This document shows positions 48,401-54,630 of a stretch of DNA of 64,000 bases, piece after piece; the stretch's first letter is position 1; every line of letters begins with the position of its first letter. Source of the DNA: an uncultured Aquimarina sp. (lineage in GTDB: Bacteria; Bacteroidota; Bacteroidia; Flavobacteriales; Flavobacteriaceae); assembly GCA_947502885.1 (NCBI GenBank), contig CANNBP010000012.1, positions 1-64,000 on the forward strand. The letters run 5' to 3'. The position numbers and the translations under genes are program-made. A model generated the notes under the pieces. That model saw only the letters and a list, made by a program, of their open reading frames with translations, was not told where the DNA came from and ran no database searches.

Positions 48401-50403
48401 TTAAAATCTTCTGCTTCTTCTGGTAAATTGACCACATTTATGATTCCATTTACAGTCGTATATCCTTTGTACGTAAGGTTTTTCTTGATTTTCTCTACAA
48501 GAGGTTCTTCTATCCCTAATCCTTGAAAATCTGTAGGATAAACTTTTCCCAAAACCGGAATGGCTTGAGTTGCAATTTCTGCTGCTGCATCTTTACCTTT
48601 ATGCACCAGTTTATGTGTTCGTTTACAAATCCCATGATCATGTTGCTTTAACGTTTTGAAAATTACCGAAGCACTTCTAGTATCAAAATTTCCTTTTTCA
48701 AAAATAGCTGGTGTAACTTCTACTTTTTTAAATGCATCTAACACCCCTTCTAACTGAGAGATTGTTAGCTCTTTTGCAGTCATTTCTGCTTTTTCTGTTC
48801 TAAACTTTCCTGTTGCAATATACCAGAGTAAATCAGCAGTAAAATCATACTCCATCATCCATTTCACCAATGAATGTATCGTTTGTACTAACCATAATTT
48901 ATCGTCTACACTGCCTAATAAAAAGATCGTATAACAATTTTGAGAATCAGGTCTATGGTTAAAAAAAGTATTGTGTTGGTTAAAGCTTAAAATACTAGAG
49001 TCTTGTTCTAAAACATCAAAAAGTGTAAATACCTCTTCATGAGAAATATCTAAGATCTGACTAAGTTTTGTAAAACGATATAAGAAGTTTAACAACCCTT
49101 TCTTATTAGACGCTTTCATCCAAAGGTCACTATTTACCTTTTTATCATCAAGTCGTTGTATAATTTTCTCTAGATCTGTTTTAGAAATGCCTACTGCATG
49201 AAGAATTCGTTTTCTAAATACAATATTATCATCATGAAAAAGGTCATCTGCATAAGATAACTCGGTATAACCTTCTGTTATATATTGGTGTGGAATTTTA
49301 TATGTATTACCACTAGATATATATTTTTTATCTTGTTTTACATATTTAGCATTAAAGATCTTATTGAATAAATCATGAGGTTCTTTTTCATCGCTATGAC
49401 CAATATCATTCATAAAATCAACTATAGCAATAACCTCGTCTAAAGGTAATTCTGTTGTTTCTTTTATTTTTTTAATGGTCGATACTATCCTTAGATCACT
49501 ATGATCAAGATCATCTACAGTATCTGATAGACGTAGAATGTGATCTAAGTCTGTTAAACTAAATCCTGTTTTTTTGACTAAACGAAGAACAGAATTAACT
49601 CTCCAGAAAAAACTTTTAGGGTCTCCTCCATCTTTCCAGATTATTGTATCTTCTGTGCTATTTAATGCAGCATACCCTAATTGATTGATATAAAAAAGTG
49701 AAGATTGTTTATCTGCAATCTCTTGCTCGCTCAAATTTTGAAATAACAACTCTCTTAACTCTTTTCCACTAATCCCTGTTACCTCTAAGAAGGTTTTTAC
49801 ATCAGATAACCTTCTAACAAGAGCCGCTTCACTTTGTCTTGGATCGAATCCATAATACTTATTCAACTGAGAAATATCCCTTGATGAATCTACAACGATA
49901 TCTACTTCATTAGTATCCATCCCTAGATACTCCCTTACCAAAATACTTTCATCCCATTGTTGATCCGTAGCAAACAACTTATACAGTTCTTCGGCAGATA
50001 TCCCAAGATATTTAAGGTATAATTGTATTTCGGTTTCATTTAGGTTAAAAGGCAGGTTAAATGGATAGTTAGTACTTGGTAAGATATTTTGATATACTTC
50101 TGTTAAGTTCTCTTCATCTGTAGCCTTACCACCTATTTTCTTTTCTAAAACTCTATTCACGATGTTTAGAAAAGGAATCTCTGTATAGGTATTTTCTTCA
50201 TTCAATAGAATTTCTTTAATGTCTGATCTGCGTTCATCAACACCTGTACCTATTGCAGGAGTATCGAATTCATCTTCTATTAGCTGTAATAAATCTGCTA
50301 AGTATGCAGCCGGTGAATAGACCGATCTAGCCTCTTCACCCTTTTTAAAATCAAGATCACCAAATAGTTCTTGATAATCTGGTAAATTACTGTTATTGCT
50401 CAT
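36484..50403 (-). CDS. Giant TcA-type toxin-complex subunit with hemopexin-like repeat insertions
   Basis: At 4639 aa this is nearly twice the ~2500 aa of classical TcA. The N-terminus has the VRP1/TcA signature 'SVYSPAAYLADLLQLIED'. Residues ~1140-2460 hold about 24 hemopexin-like repeats (e.g. 'IDAALAAKDGKTYLFFGDQYIRF', shown in parts as IDAALA and TYLFFGDQYIRF). Around 2690-2950 comes the TcA neuraminidase-like/receptor region (ANRKVFLYPENYIRPELR). A second set of about six hemopexin-like repeats spans ~3090-3545. The TcA pore-forming coiled coils lie around 4030-4240 and the TcB-binding C-terminus (LFDQDFPGHYNRQMKTISL) at the end. No signal peptide is present. TcA pentamers bind cells and inject cargo through a central channel. 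Confidence 0.93.
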   Translation of the reverse strand: MSNNSNLPDYQELFGDLDFKKGEEARSVYSPAAYLADLLQLIEDEFDTPAIGTGVDERRSDIKEILLNEENTYTEIPFLNIVNRVLEKKIGGKATDEENLTEVYQNILPSTNYPFNLPFNLNETEIQLYLKYLGISAEELYKLFATDQQWDESILVREYLGMDTNEVDIVVDSSRDISQLNKYYGFDPRQSEAALVRRLSDVKTFLEVTGISGKELRELLFQNLSEQEIADKQSSLFYINQLGYAALNSTEDTIIWKDGGDPKSFFWRVNSVLRLVKKTGFSLTDLDHILRLSDTVDDLDHSDLRIVSTIKKIKETTELPLDEVIAIVDFMNDIGHSDEKEPHDLFNKIFNAKYVKQDKKYISSGNTYKIPHQYITEGYTELSYADDLFHDDNIVFRKRILHAVGISKTDLEKIIQRLDDKKVNSDLWMKASNKKGLLNFLYRFTKLSQILDISHEEVFTLFDVLEQDSSILSFNQHNTFFNHRPDSQNCYTIFLLGSVDDKLWLVQTIHSLVKWMMEYDFTADLLWYIATGKFRTEKAEMTAKELTISQLEGVLDAFKKVEVTPAIFEKGNFDTRSASVIFKTLKQHDHGICKRTHKLVHKGKDAAAEIATQAIPVLGKVYPTDFQGLGIEEPLVEKIKKNLTYKGYTTVNGIINVVNLPEEAEDFKLETDFSYYLKDLFEIIHQLYKEVEEETPEEDEVAFSIFLSDLRSLPLFEEELEELYDNLIFNHYIDEEGSVKFSNFFSNIDNATNFDINTHIVEHSDEVYKLLKHQSLQFKEAQLKLTSGLFDELELSEVEVEDLMHDFVFNGLTNEQGIVLDKTKLLVEDVESFRLALQFYPKRKQILHTIQNKVKQVQKEHLVIRTDKLTKIAGKVISNWAFEDLQGDYLDGNTLIDETKGFFLDTDNQSKLVLGYYFEEATGTAVFQRMQDIIEIAKIYQFTDAPLIDLKFTISEINELLDLLIDSNLLTYSRHIPVDKIDYFINSDNAIEFSLENFEDFNKEVFFLLQSVAKETKAAHQQISDAILDIANKQEDVLWEQLQGIFGLDKDTITAVSNHVFEGVKDIKVSWLAPIIEVANSLGKVTKLPIDKAFTTAFQRIRQYSVLANKLQLGAKETEIAFGDQDLVAKYAESLAFPEGVTKIDALLEASDFIYLFFNSKYWTYRRSDYTLVDIHNIDLGKDKSLQTDEEKEIIELLCKDEKLKDILEEDLIRKLFKKEGTLSVNASFIDKVGNTYVVSGDHYYLWMKDGDSWSKRKNEFGQVDNAFAEISRVDASYIDEQGRLFLFADDLYIRYSNINSNIIDKGYPKNIQEHWQHEGLSLHVPQIFPNGVDAAFEGLDGETYFFRGNKFISSRDEMIKDIARHWGKSKYDFKDIDYIDAAFTHKDITYVFIEDQVTAFADCLENDDIQEVDGFPKRIQDQFMDIPAEFVNGIDAAFVDVDIVHIFKDEHSISLEADANGIFTVKPSQIVTLDGLSNLETIESIDAAMVGLDGYTYMFSGENYIRYKTGNYKQVDQGYPKLISKDWEGLTTIKAAFVLDGKTYVFGEKDGQQVYVRYSTKDYDEKDKKEEGEDSYITPAGTLLDVEEIEVFPAKTDDNFWSLPESLINTFTVDAVLNAHDGKTYLFSGNQVIEFDNIHRWWSEPKSLYEQWPQLPTGITKIDAALAAKDGKTYLFFGDQYIRFSDKAACHIDHGYPRAINTYWGNVKNNLKELCRVDAAVTLTSREEDEDKKGYDLPKIETVHTYLFSGDQFFRYKIGEYTKVELGYPKSLDMLKEEPRFKALEKVMPNSINAVIADERTVYIFDGNQCHIISDEEDIVHDKPEFTDIKTTLIEEGSVYMLEGIQWKKVSALEGETVTKKNQSPKTIQEAPSDYKTDLDSVLQGTDGNTYYFKGEKCYNALLGTEYHIENQWGKPQNTIYDTGLINAGFVGRDGNTYVFSGTQYYKYTGTDYIGTRTEEPPKHNVSDWGGITEVALAYTVDHQTFLFEKADQQGNFRYVVYKTDDYILEQPKMYYGDYSFWGIPLGQQEKGFNTFDTVFRQGDNLIFIKDQNFIRYHLQEKNWSYPIEISLLYPGIPFNKVNFKKVQTAFKGSDDKTYFFDEMCFVIGTHNADGTYTFSSVEDVKQYWGLVENPLLNKIDATLVDNGTTYLFSGNEYVRYSNNMYAAVDRGYPKDIDKHLREETPFKHMGDKFQYELDKISAGTVTGITGVITNERNTYVLINNQLHVGSKTKLDAFELSELQSQYNAFQYKGQVDAAFVKGNLTYLFCDDQYVRYTGNKYDTIDPAYPKQIEEDLAAELGVSELPEDFKYGIDAIFADANKVTIFKDDKFWLSDTQTEKLISEHWGTIQNNFENANKTIDAAYTDKEGKLYVFKGNQFVCYSDTTVLFSDEDDIPKYVDASYPKLLKEHKAMLPIEFVSGINGAFMLEDKLYTVKGDQYAVSKVDMGMNICNHQFYPQPFDKRWGDWSDYLLMDIYLLARLMRLNTKYSSSDETLISLLVAKDGYTKEPYYALSEIFGFDKEDIRWVKQQNTFLTRTNALEDDFEIETIIRLYDILSTTERIKVEVKKLYAEVWQLLYGTMRNAKDAASNIYAMLGAVDYNDNYATLFDQIDRELNTIKRNALVPYAILKDEDVDNTRDLYEKLLIDTQMEGDATTSMIKEATMAIQLFFHRYFMNLEEIELKGNNPEDKRDYLREQWSWMRNYRVWEANRKVFLYPENYIRPELRGDDLKTPAFKTLEQDLMQGEITDDAAQRVYNKYLDEFTEVSRLKIAGGYMYDDISENNPDQTNKKLVMLGRTKTDPYRYYYRFGNFLDGQANNDSWEPWKAVNITIEADRVYPVYAFNKVFMFWSRTEPVPNDDSSTTIVDNEDSNTHDVSSAQGGNKYTTRIYYSYYNLNKEWIQPQLLRTSFEEKVEVPKDSNNPDGPKETKLVTIDHLLSNSEITDVELYVEYTSSLGEETHDNIVVSCKFNHVVERKQVLNFGFFSFPIRIPVVESVTRAFNLTPELYTQRKQDTVAFGNKGKEVFERLFDEGTIEEQNVVPLNTAANSLDAPWFAYDHKGGSFLCKPKIELLNNNIEFDDVPNNLKDINAAFEYNGISYYFVKDKYFTSVNSTLRNISENWGFGTVPARNFTRVTSGFNWTNGLQYILDEDYCTICNGENLDQQKSGNVEIIFENNLYEVLGRLGYTGSKRTQEMKSYKIVAAYALLLRKYDTDFYTQAPDNNDFEYPERVHFSVEDEDGTHYTYILNVDRGNGGNLELTTPAESIIDFVDNSHNTKGWSAAFSMSSQIDEGSQDKEVVHYQFGFKGKEMKVITQTSKNIENEEFSSPELYSFQGVDYRTLNREITAACKADNALYIFDGNEYIVIYISRNERVGRNSQYPEIIAKAINEWRGIDQNKQKTPPVSVATKSWLKSPAQQLYVDKVDAAYVTPGSSQKLVFIIDRTYVTYTLTGSKPDNIDGNQIKLLDTKVSKIDAAFGIGDQIYLFQEGNFYTLDDTSNYEPGTLNNAEPIKGNWSNLPGLFAKDLDAAFTTNASLTLYKNEKLIEYNISSTDNDKPKLYRVNDVPYEVIRLTSSTANDFNRLLFQNGVDSLLQLTTQQIDETPSFSYDNKDATTIKVKSKTLVINLPVGSHIDYNSANGIYYWEVFFQAPFLIAMSLNTDQKFEKAKEWFEHIYDPTAAKYFWKFLPFQAVDIDALIEPAKQLIPELTISNTFTEANRDELKVEMESISTELKKYDDELLGHSTADSIDTLENYLKSTSNDFSSALSTVEMLINDATISDSPEQQLLEIMQLMMQLPDNYRRMQNTKAQINRYLNDPFDPHAIAGLRSIAYRKAIVMSYIDNLLDWGDMLFRQYTRESINEARMLYILAYDLLGRKPENLGKRILSEAQNYEHLAHNIGDDDYDFLFLLDLENDGEDAYSSLTFSGSEHDGLATINASIINPYFHIPENNVFLEYWDRVEDRLYKIRHTLNIMGEKQPLLLFQPPIDPMALVNAVAGGGSLSSVLGMLSTTVPHYRFSYMLEKAKAYTEKVSQFGGELLGAIEKKDAEEMEILRNKQEAMILAMSTQIKEDQIKDADYSIKNLEESLSNAKKQKDHYTRLIDGGLLGEEETQIDLIIASTVLMGTAGALKVAAAIAYLVPQAKIGPFIVGTETGGRQIGEALDKGSDALETIGDAISTGGEIAGIYAQHKRSVEDWELQKMMAESEIKQLELQILSAQIQKSIAQRELQIHDQEIENNKSITNFMKNKFSNLELYNWMSSKLSGLFYQTYKMAHDIAKQAEKAFVFETGSKESDVNYIGGTYWDSQKKGLLSGETLGLDIAKMEKSFMEQDKRGMEITKNVSLLELDPLAFIQLKIKGTCEFRLTEELFDQDFPGHYNRQMKTISLAFDIGEGKTVNATLTQLNNKLVMEPDPKAVKYLLNPKGEQPLTIRTDWKVNEQIALSYVDQYDENNGMFELRYDDERYLPFEGTGAVSLWRLNLHGKAGSYNPEDLLDVTIKVRYTAEQGGIAFANAVKGSLKPYKATSFFDLAYTFPDQWNELMLSDSNTMELTFTRNMFPGMTGSKATGILVRYQYEDGGSAIFELNDELKLTDNQYLEASNLMIARNGSKWKFTVKGDKSQISNVEMVVVYKAKV

Positions 50404-50570
50404 TTTATCTATAATTATTTAATTTTTAATAAGGCACTAGAGTTCTTTCCCTTCCTTAAAAAGGGGAAATCATTGACCTAATGTGTTGGGTAAATTAGAC
50501 TATGGTTCTTGTAAAAATCATTAACCAATAGCTTGTGATTGGCTATCTGAAAAACAATTCCTACATCAAA

Positions 50571-51014
50571 TTATAATGTCTTTATTTGGGTGGCATGAGC
50601 CTCTCTATTTTGTGTATACTCCATATATCTTAGAACCAGTTGATTTCTTATGGTTCCAGCTTTTTGGTAGGCTCTTTTCATACATTCAACATCATTTTTA
50701 AAAGTCTTAGCGTAATCATTTATAAACTGCTTTTGTGTCATTGCACCAATCTGAATTGCAGAATGAATGTTTTGCTTAAGTAATGCCAGAATTAGTTTAG
50801 TATTGTCTTCTTCTAAAACTCTATACAATCGCTGATAACCTTTTAGCTGTTTCAAAATCTCTTCTGACTCATTTTTAAGTCCTTTCCAGTTTAATTTGGA
50901 TACAATATCATCTTTGGTCAGATTAATTGTATCCAAATTCATGTTCTTATTTTGTCTTAAAAACTTGCTTAATTTTTCTGTTGAAATAGTCTTTTTATTC
51001 TCGCTTGATGTCAT
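50571..51014 (-). CDS. 147-aa helical protein resembling a TcA N-terminal segment
   Basis: The product has a Ser/Lys/Thr-rich N-terminus and then helices. The second half, 'LLKQNIHSAIQIGAMTQKQFI' followed by 'CMKRAYQKAGTIRNQLVLRYMEYTQ', has the rhythm of the short helical repeat found at the start of many TcA-like proteins ('LL..GI.S...I..m....F......A...Y..A..i'). This likeness is from memory of the family and should be tested. It lies 167 bp upstream of the TcA-like gene on the same strand, and could be an assembly partner or a split-off TcA segment. Confidence 0.6.
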   Translation of the reverse strand: MTSSENKKTISTEKLSKFLRQNKNMNLDTINLTKDDIVSKLNWKGLKNESEEILKQLKGYQRLYRVLEEDNTKLILALLKQNIHSAIQIGAMTQKQFINDYAKTFKNDVECMKRAYQKAGTIRNQLVLRYMEYTQNREAHATQIKTL

Positions 51015-51082
51015 TTTATTTTTTATTATGAACTTGCCTAGACAGGTCCTATGTTATTTTTCTTTTCTATAAATATTGAATA

Positions 51083-51325
51083 TCACATTTCTAAAGGATA
51101 GATAATTGCTAAAGGGATATCATTACGATCTAAAAAATTAACCAACTCTATATGATCATTTGTTTTGGTATGAATAATACACATGCTGTTTTTAGGGATT
51201 TGGTTCACCAAACTGGCAAAGCCTTTCTCATTGTTAGGCAAGCTAAAATGACTAATATTTGCATCTGAAACTTTTAAGGTACCTTTGGTTACTTCTATTC
51301 CCCAGGTATTTGTGTGAGTATTCAT
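51083..51325 (-). CDS. 80-aa IS110-transposase-like N-terminal fragment with altered active site
   Basis: The ATG at 51325 is preferred. The longer frame begins at a TTG (51400) and adds 25 residues without family likeness. The 80 residues follow the start of IS110-family transposases: 'WGIEVTKGTLKV' matches 'GIDVSKxxLDV', 'FSLPNNEKGFASLVNQI' matches 'F.N...GF..L..WL', and the end 'IPLAIIYPLEM' matches '..vsvvNP...'. The catalytic Asp is replaced by Glu (GIE), and the Glu of 'mEATG' is missing (IIHTKTND). The protein stops just where the first half of the RuvC-like DEDD domain ends. It is thus either a decayed transposase remnant or a domesticated small protein at the head of the toxin cluster. 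Confidence 0.6.
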   Translation of the reverse strand: MNTHTNTWGIEVTKGTLKVSDANISHFSLPNNEKGFASLVNQIPKNSMCIIHTKTNDHIELVNFLDRNDIPLAIIYPLEM

Positions 51326-51853
51326 AAATCTGTTTTTTTTTATTAGTAATACATCATTTATATCTCTCGAAGCTTTTAAATATGCCAAAGCTTCAATCAA
51401 TTACTATCAAATATTTGATGGTTGATTTGCATTTATCATCCTTATACAAAGTTATATCAAGGGGTATCTGCAATATTTTAAAACCGTATGAGTGGCTTTA
51501 TGCATGTTATGAACTGCAAAAAACATGTAACCAAAGTTTTTGGTTTGTTTTATAAGAGGTTATTCTTATCTCAAATTTGATGCTAAAAAGTAACTTAACT
51601 ATGGTCAAACAATAAAGTCTATAACTTCATAAAATTTAACAATTTGAATAAGGCCTTATGGTTACTGATTTGAAAGAAAAACGAAGGAAATAGTGTGCTT
51701 TTTACAGGGAAAATTCCCTTAATTTTTAAGTAACTTCATCCCTCTAAACCGAGTAAAAAGACCAAGAATAAACAAGAAAATACTTGAAACAAGAAATAAC
51801 CAACTTAATTATAAAATCACATCAATCAATTGTAAACATTTAATCTTAAAACC
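51326..51853. other. Divergent regulatory region between the toxin cluster and two secreted-protein genes
   Basis: A 528-bp AT-rich spacer with no supported ORF. A candidate minus-strand promoter for the cluster is listed separately. A small perfect hairpin AACCAAA/TTTGGTT (51529-51545) and AGGGAA/TTCCCT (51706-51718) could be operators or weak structures. Confidence 0.45.
51447..51473 (-). promoter_or_regulatory. Candidate Bacteroidota promoter for the toxin cluster
   Basis: On the minus strand, TAACTTTG (complement of 51447-51454) fits the Bacteroidota -7 consensus TAnnTTTG. A TTG at the complement of 51471-51473 lies 16 bp upstream, close to the -33 position (consensus TTTG). Transcription would begin about 110 nt before the ATG at 51325. 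The -33 match is weak. Confidence 0.35.
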
Positions 51854-52930
51854 ATGAAAAAAACAGTACTATTCGTAACAACATTACTACTATCGCAAGT
51901 GATTCTTTCACAACAGAATGACCCTACCCAAGACAGTTGGGTAGATAATGGTACAAAAGTCTATACAAACAGTAATACAGGTATTGGTACGAACGAGCCA
52001 AAAGAAGCTTTGCAAATAGGTAGTTCTACTCCATTTACCATACATAATGGAGGTTGGAAAGGTCTAAGCTGGAATACCTATTATGATAATGGATGGAAAA
52101 AGTTCTCTGGGTCAAATAAAACGGCATTCAGAATGTTATATGCCATATCTAATAACGAAATACGTTTTAACTTGTCTAAACCATCCATGGATGATCAAAA
52201 TATAGACTTTGGAACAACGGAGCTCACTCTAGAGGAAAATAAAGTAGGTATTGGTACAACAAGCCCTAAAAGTATGCTACATGTACAAACCAATGTAAAT
52301 GATGATAGAGGAATGATCATTTCTGTTCCCGATAACGCATGGAATATTAGAGGAGGTGCCTATAAGGATCTAAGTATATTAGAAGATGGAAATGATGGTA
52401 ATGAAATTTTCTTTAAAAGTAATCTAATAAGGTGGGGATGGAATAGTATTACTAAAGAAGGAGACTCTGGAATATTCTTTGCCGATCACAAAGATGGCTC
52501 TTGCTGTAACCAAGAATCTGGTTTAATTATAGCCCCTGCTTCAGGAAGTAAAAAAGGGATACGTATTAATGCCGAAGGTGCTCTAAGTGTAAACACGAAT
52601 CACGTACCAAACGGTTATGCTTTCTCTGTAGATGGTAAAGGAATTATGGAAGAATTAACAGTAAGGCTATCTCAAAACTGGCCTGACTTTGTGTTTGAAA
52701 AAGATTATAATCTACAACCGCTTGAAGAAGTACAAACCTATATTGAAAATAATGGGCATTTACCGGGTATTCCTCAAGCGACAGAAATATATGAGAATGG
52801 AGTAGACCTAGGTGAGCTCGTACGTTTACAAATGATGAAAATAGAAGAATTGACCTTGCATTTGATAGCCCAAAAAGAAACTATTGAAAAGTTGAAAAAG
52901 AAGGTAAGCAACTTACATAAAGACAATTAA
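51854..52930 (+). CDS. Secreted tail-fibre-like repeat protein
   Basis: A signal peptide spans 1-19 (ending VILSQ). The body contains repeats of the 'TGIGTNEPKEALQIG' / 'VGIGTTSPKSMLHVQ' type, common in Bacteroidota secreted fibre proteins. The C-terminus is the conserved module 'DFVFEKDYNLQPLEEVQTYI..NGHLPGIP' followed by a coiled coil (LVRLQMMKIEELTLHLIAQKETIEKLKKKV). This group is often annotated as tail fibre domain proteins, but here it is an exported cell-surface or extracellular protein. It is divergent from the toxin cluster and 20 bp before the next secreted-protein gene. Confidence 0.85.
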   Translation: MKKTVLFVTTLLLSQVILSQQNDPTQDSWVDNGTKVYTNSNTGIGTNEPKEALQIGSSTPFTIHNGGWKGLSWNTYYDNGWKKFSGSNKTAFRMLYAISNNEIRFNLSKPSMDDQNIDFGTTELTLEENKVGIGTTSPKSMLHVQTNVNDDRGMIISVPDNAWNIRGGAYKDLSILEDGNDGNEIFFKSNLIRWGWNSITKEGDSGIFFADHKDGSCCNQESGLIIAPASGSKKGIRINAEGALSVNTNHVPNGYAFSVDGKGIMEELTVRLSQNWPDFVFEKDYNLQPLEEVQTYIENNGHLPGIPQATEIYENGVDLGELVRLQMMKIEELTLHLIAQKETIEKLKKKVSNLHKDN

Positions 52931-52950
52931 TTTAAACTTCTGTTTTTATA

Positions 52951-54513
52951 ATGAAATTACATATGCGATTCGTTGTCGTATTGACTATCTATAGTTCGAT
53001 ATGCAACGCACAGAACCCTAAGTGGTACCTGGGAGGTACCAATATCTTAGATACAGAAACCAATATTGCCGTGGGAATAGTTAATGAGCAAGGAGTTTCT
53101 AATGCTTATTTTGATAACACAGGCAATCTTATGTTCGGAATCAGTTACGCATCATATGATACCAATGCAATACCAGAAAATAAAGTTATTTTAGGTATTG
53201 CCGGTTATATCAATAATGATGAGTTACCTATTTTTCCAGCTCCAAAAGAATGTAATGTTTATTACACTTTTAGTGCTGATATCATCTTAGGTATAGAAAA
53301 ACAACCATCTATGAGATCTGGTGGTTGGTATATTTCTATGCATAAATTATACTATAATGAAAATACTGGCAAAACGATAGAACATAGTAGTGAAATAATC
53401 GAAAATATGGGACAGTTTGCATTGGCCATAGGTCATGAAAAAAACGAGCAACGTACTATATATCTTGCCGGTGATTTTTCTTATCATGACGGTAGAATTT
53501 GGCGTTCTGGAATAAAGAGAATTGTAGTAGGTAAAATTGGTATACAATCGATTAGTGATCTTGAAGCCGAATATACCTCCAGCGGTAACATTTCTGAATT
53601 AGAACTTGCTACCGATCAAAACTTTCTAAGCTGGAGTGTTGGAAATACTCTATATTTATATTCCCTTACCACTAACCCCACACTATATCAATATCAAACT
53701 TCTGGTCAAGTTAAAGGAGTTGAATTTGATAAAAATTCTAATAAAATATATTATACAGGAGATAGCCCTATTGGTATTTATGAAATAACATATAATTCTA
53801 CAGGATTTACCTCAGCGCCTTCTATGCTTTCCAATTCTTCGAATTATGGAAACTCGCATATAGAACAAGCTCTTAATGGTGATATGTATGTTTTACAAGG
53901 AAATGGTACTCATGAAACCAATAGTATTGGATATTTTACACCTAACCAATCAAATCCTAATGTAACCAATATTACAATACCTAACATGATAAAGCCATAT
54001 AGATCAGATGGTTTTTATCCGCTGATTGATCAAATAGATGGAGAAGACTACGGTGATTACACTCCGGGATGTATTGCTAATAAATATTTTGATGATTCAG
54101 GAATCGTTATGTCTTCTGATGTTTCTGCCAGTAATGGTATATATTTTTCGGGAAATACATCTATAACTCCTGAGACAGGCACTATCTATACTCATCAAGC
54201 TGGTTTAGAAATTGTTTTTAAACCTGGGGTGCAGATAAAAGACAATTTTGTAGCACAAATTAAATCTTGCGAAAAAACATGTGAAACACAAATCCAAGTT
54301 CGTAAAAAATCTAATACACAAATTTATAAAAATCAATATAATCAATCAGTTATCGTCGAAATTTATAACCTTTCAGGAATTAAGCTTTTTGAGAAAAAGG
54401 AAAAGCTTAACTCTAGTGATAAAGAACAATTTCGTAACGGAATTTATATCATTAAAGAAATCATGGATACAGGTATTATCAGAATAAGAAAAGAAATTTT
54501 CAGATCAAACTAA
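52951..54513 (+). CDS. Secreted T9SS-type protein with 3-coathanger stack domain
   Basis: Signal peptide (1-20, ending SSICNAQ). Residues ~25-360 form repeated strands that look like a beta-propeller (e.g. 'NFLSWSVGNTLYLYSL'). Around 375-430 the sequence 'NGIYFSGNTSITPETGTIYTHQAGLEIVFKPGVQIKDNFVAQI' (given in parts: SNGIYFSGNTSI, FKPGVQIKDNFVAQI) is the Bacteroidota '3-coathanger stack'. A degenerate C-terminal sorting-like end follows (VEIYNLSGIKLFEKKEKLN ... FRNGIYIIKEIM). It is probably exported with the preceding protein. A ligand is not evident. Confidence 0.8.
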   Translation: MKLHMRFVVVLTIYSSICNAQNPKWYLGGTNILDTETNIAVGIVNEQGVSNAYFDNTGNLMFGISYASYDTNAIPENKVILGIAGYINNDELPIFPAPKECNVYYTFSADIILGIEKQPSMRSGGWYISMHKLYYNENTGKTIEHSSEIIENMGQFALAIGHEKNEQRTIYLAGDFSYHDGRIWRSGIKRIVVGKIGIQSISDLEAEYTSSGNISELELATDQNFLSWSVGNTLYLYSLTTNPTLYQYQTSGQVKGVEFDKNSNKIYYTGDSPIGIYEITYNSTGFTSAPSMLSNSSNYGNSHIEQALNGDMYVLQGNGTHETNSIGYFTPNQSNPNVTNITIPNMIKPYRSDGFYPLIDQIDGEDYGDYTPGCIANKYFDDSGIVMSSDVSASNGIYFSGNTSITPETGTIYTHQAGLEIVFKPGVQIKDNFVAQIKSCEKTCETQIQVRKKSNTQIYKNQYNQSVIVEIYNLSGIKLFEKKEKLNSSDKEQFRNGIYIIKEIMDTGIIRIRKEIFRSN

Positions 54514-54541
54514 TCTATATTGATCTGACTTTTCACATAAA

Positions 54542-54616
54542 AACCATCAAACTAAATCTGTCTAGGTTGCTATACTTTACATTTAAAGTATATTCGACAG
54601 GCTTAGTTTGATGGTT
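54542..54616. repeat. Palindromic intergenic element (REP-like), copy B
   Basis: The 21-nt outer arms (54542-54562 / 54596-54616) pair with two mismatches. A perfect 7-bp inner hairpin (TACTTTA...TAAAGTA, 54572-54589) lies inside. It sits between convergent genes and may act as a bidirectional terminator. Its core GACAGGCTTAG resembles copy A at 24905-24979. Confidence 0.75.
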
Positions 54617-54630
54617 ATAACTTTATAAAT

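Noticed and set aside
36484..50403. Contractile injection system (eCIS) as the identity of the central cluster
   Set aside because: No sheath, tube, baseplate or ATPase gene is present. The giant protein matches TcA from N- to C-terminus instead.
51325..51400. Longer form of the IS110-like ORF starting at 51400
   Set aside because: It needs a TTG start and adds 25 residues that do not align with the IS110 N-terminus, whereas the ATG at 51325 starts right where the similarity begins.
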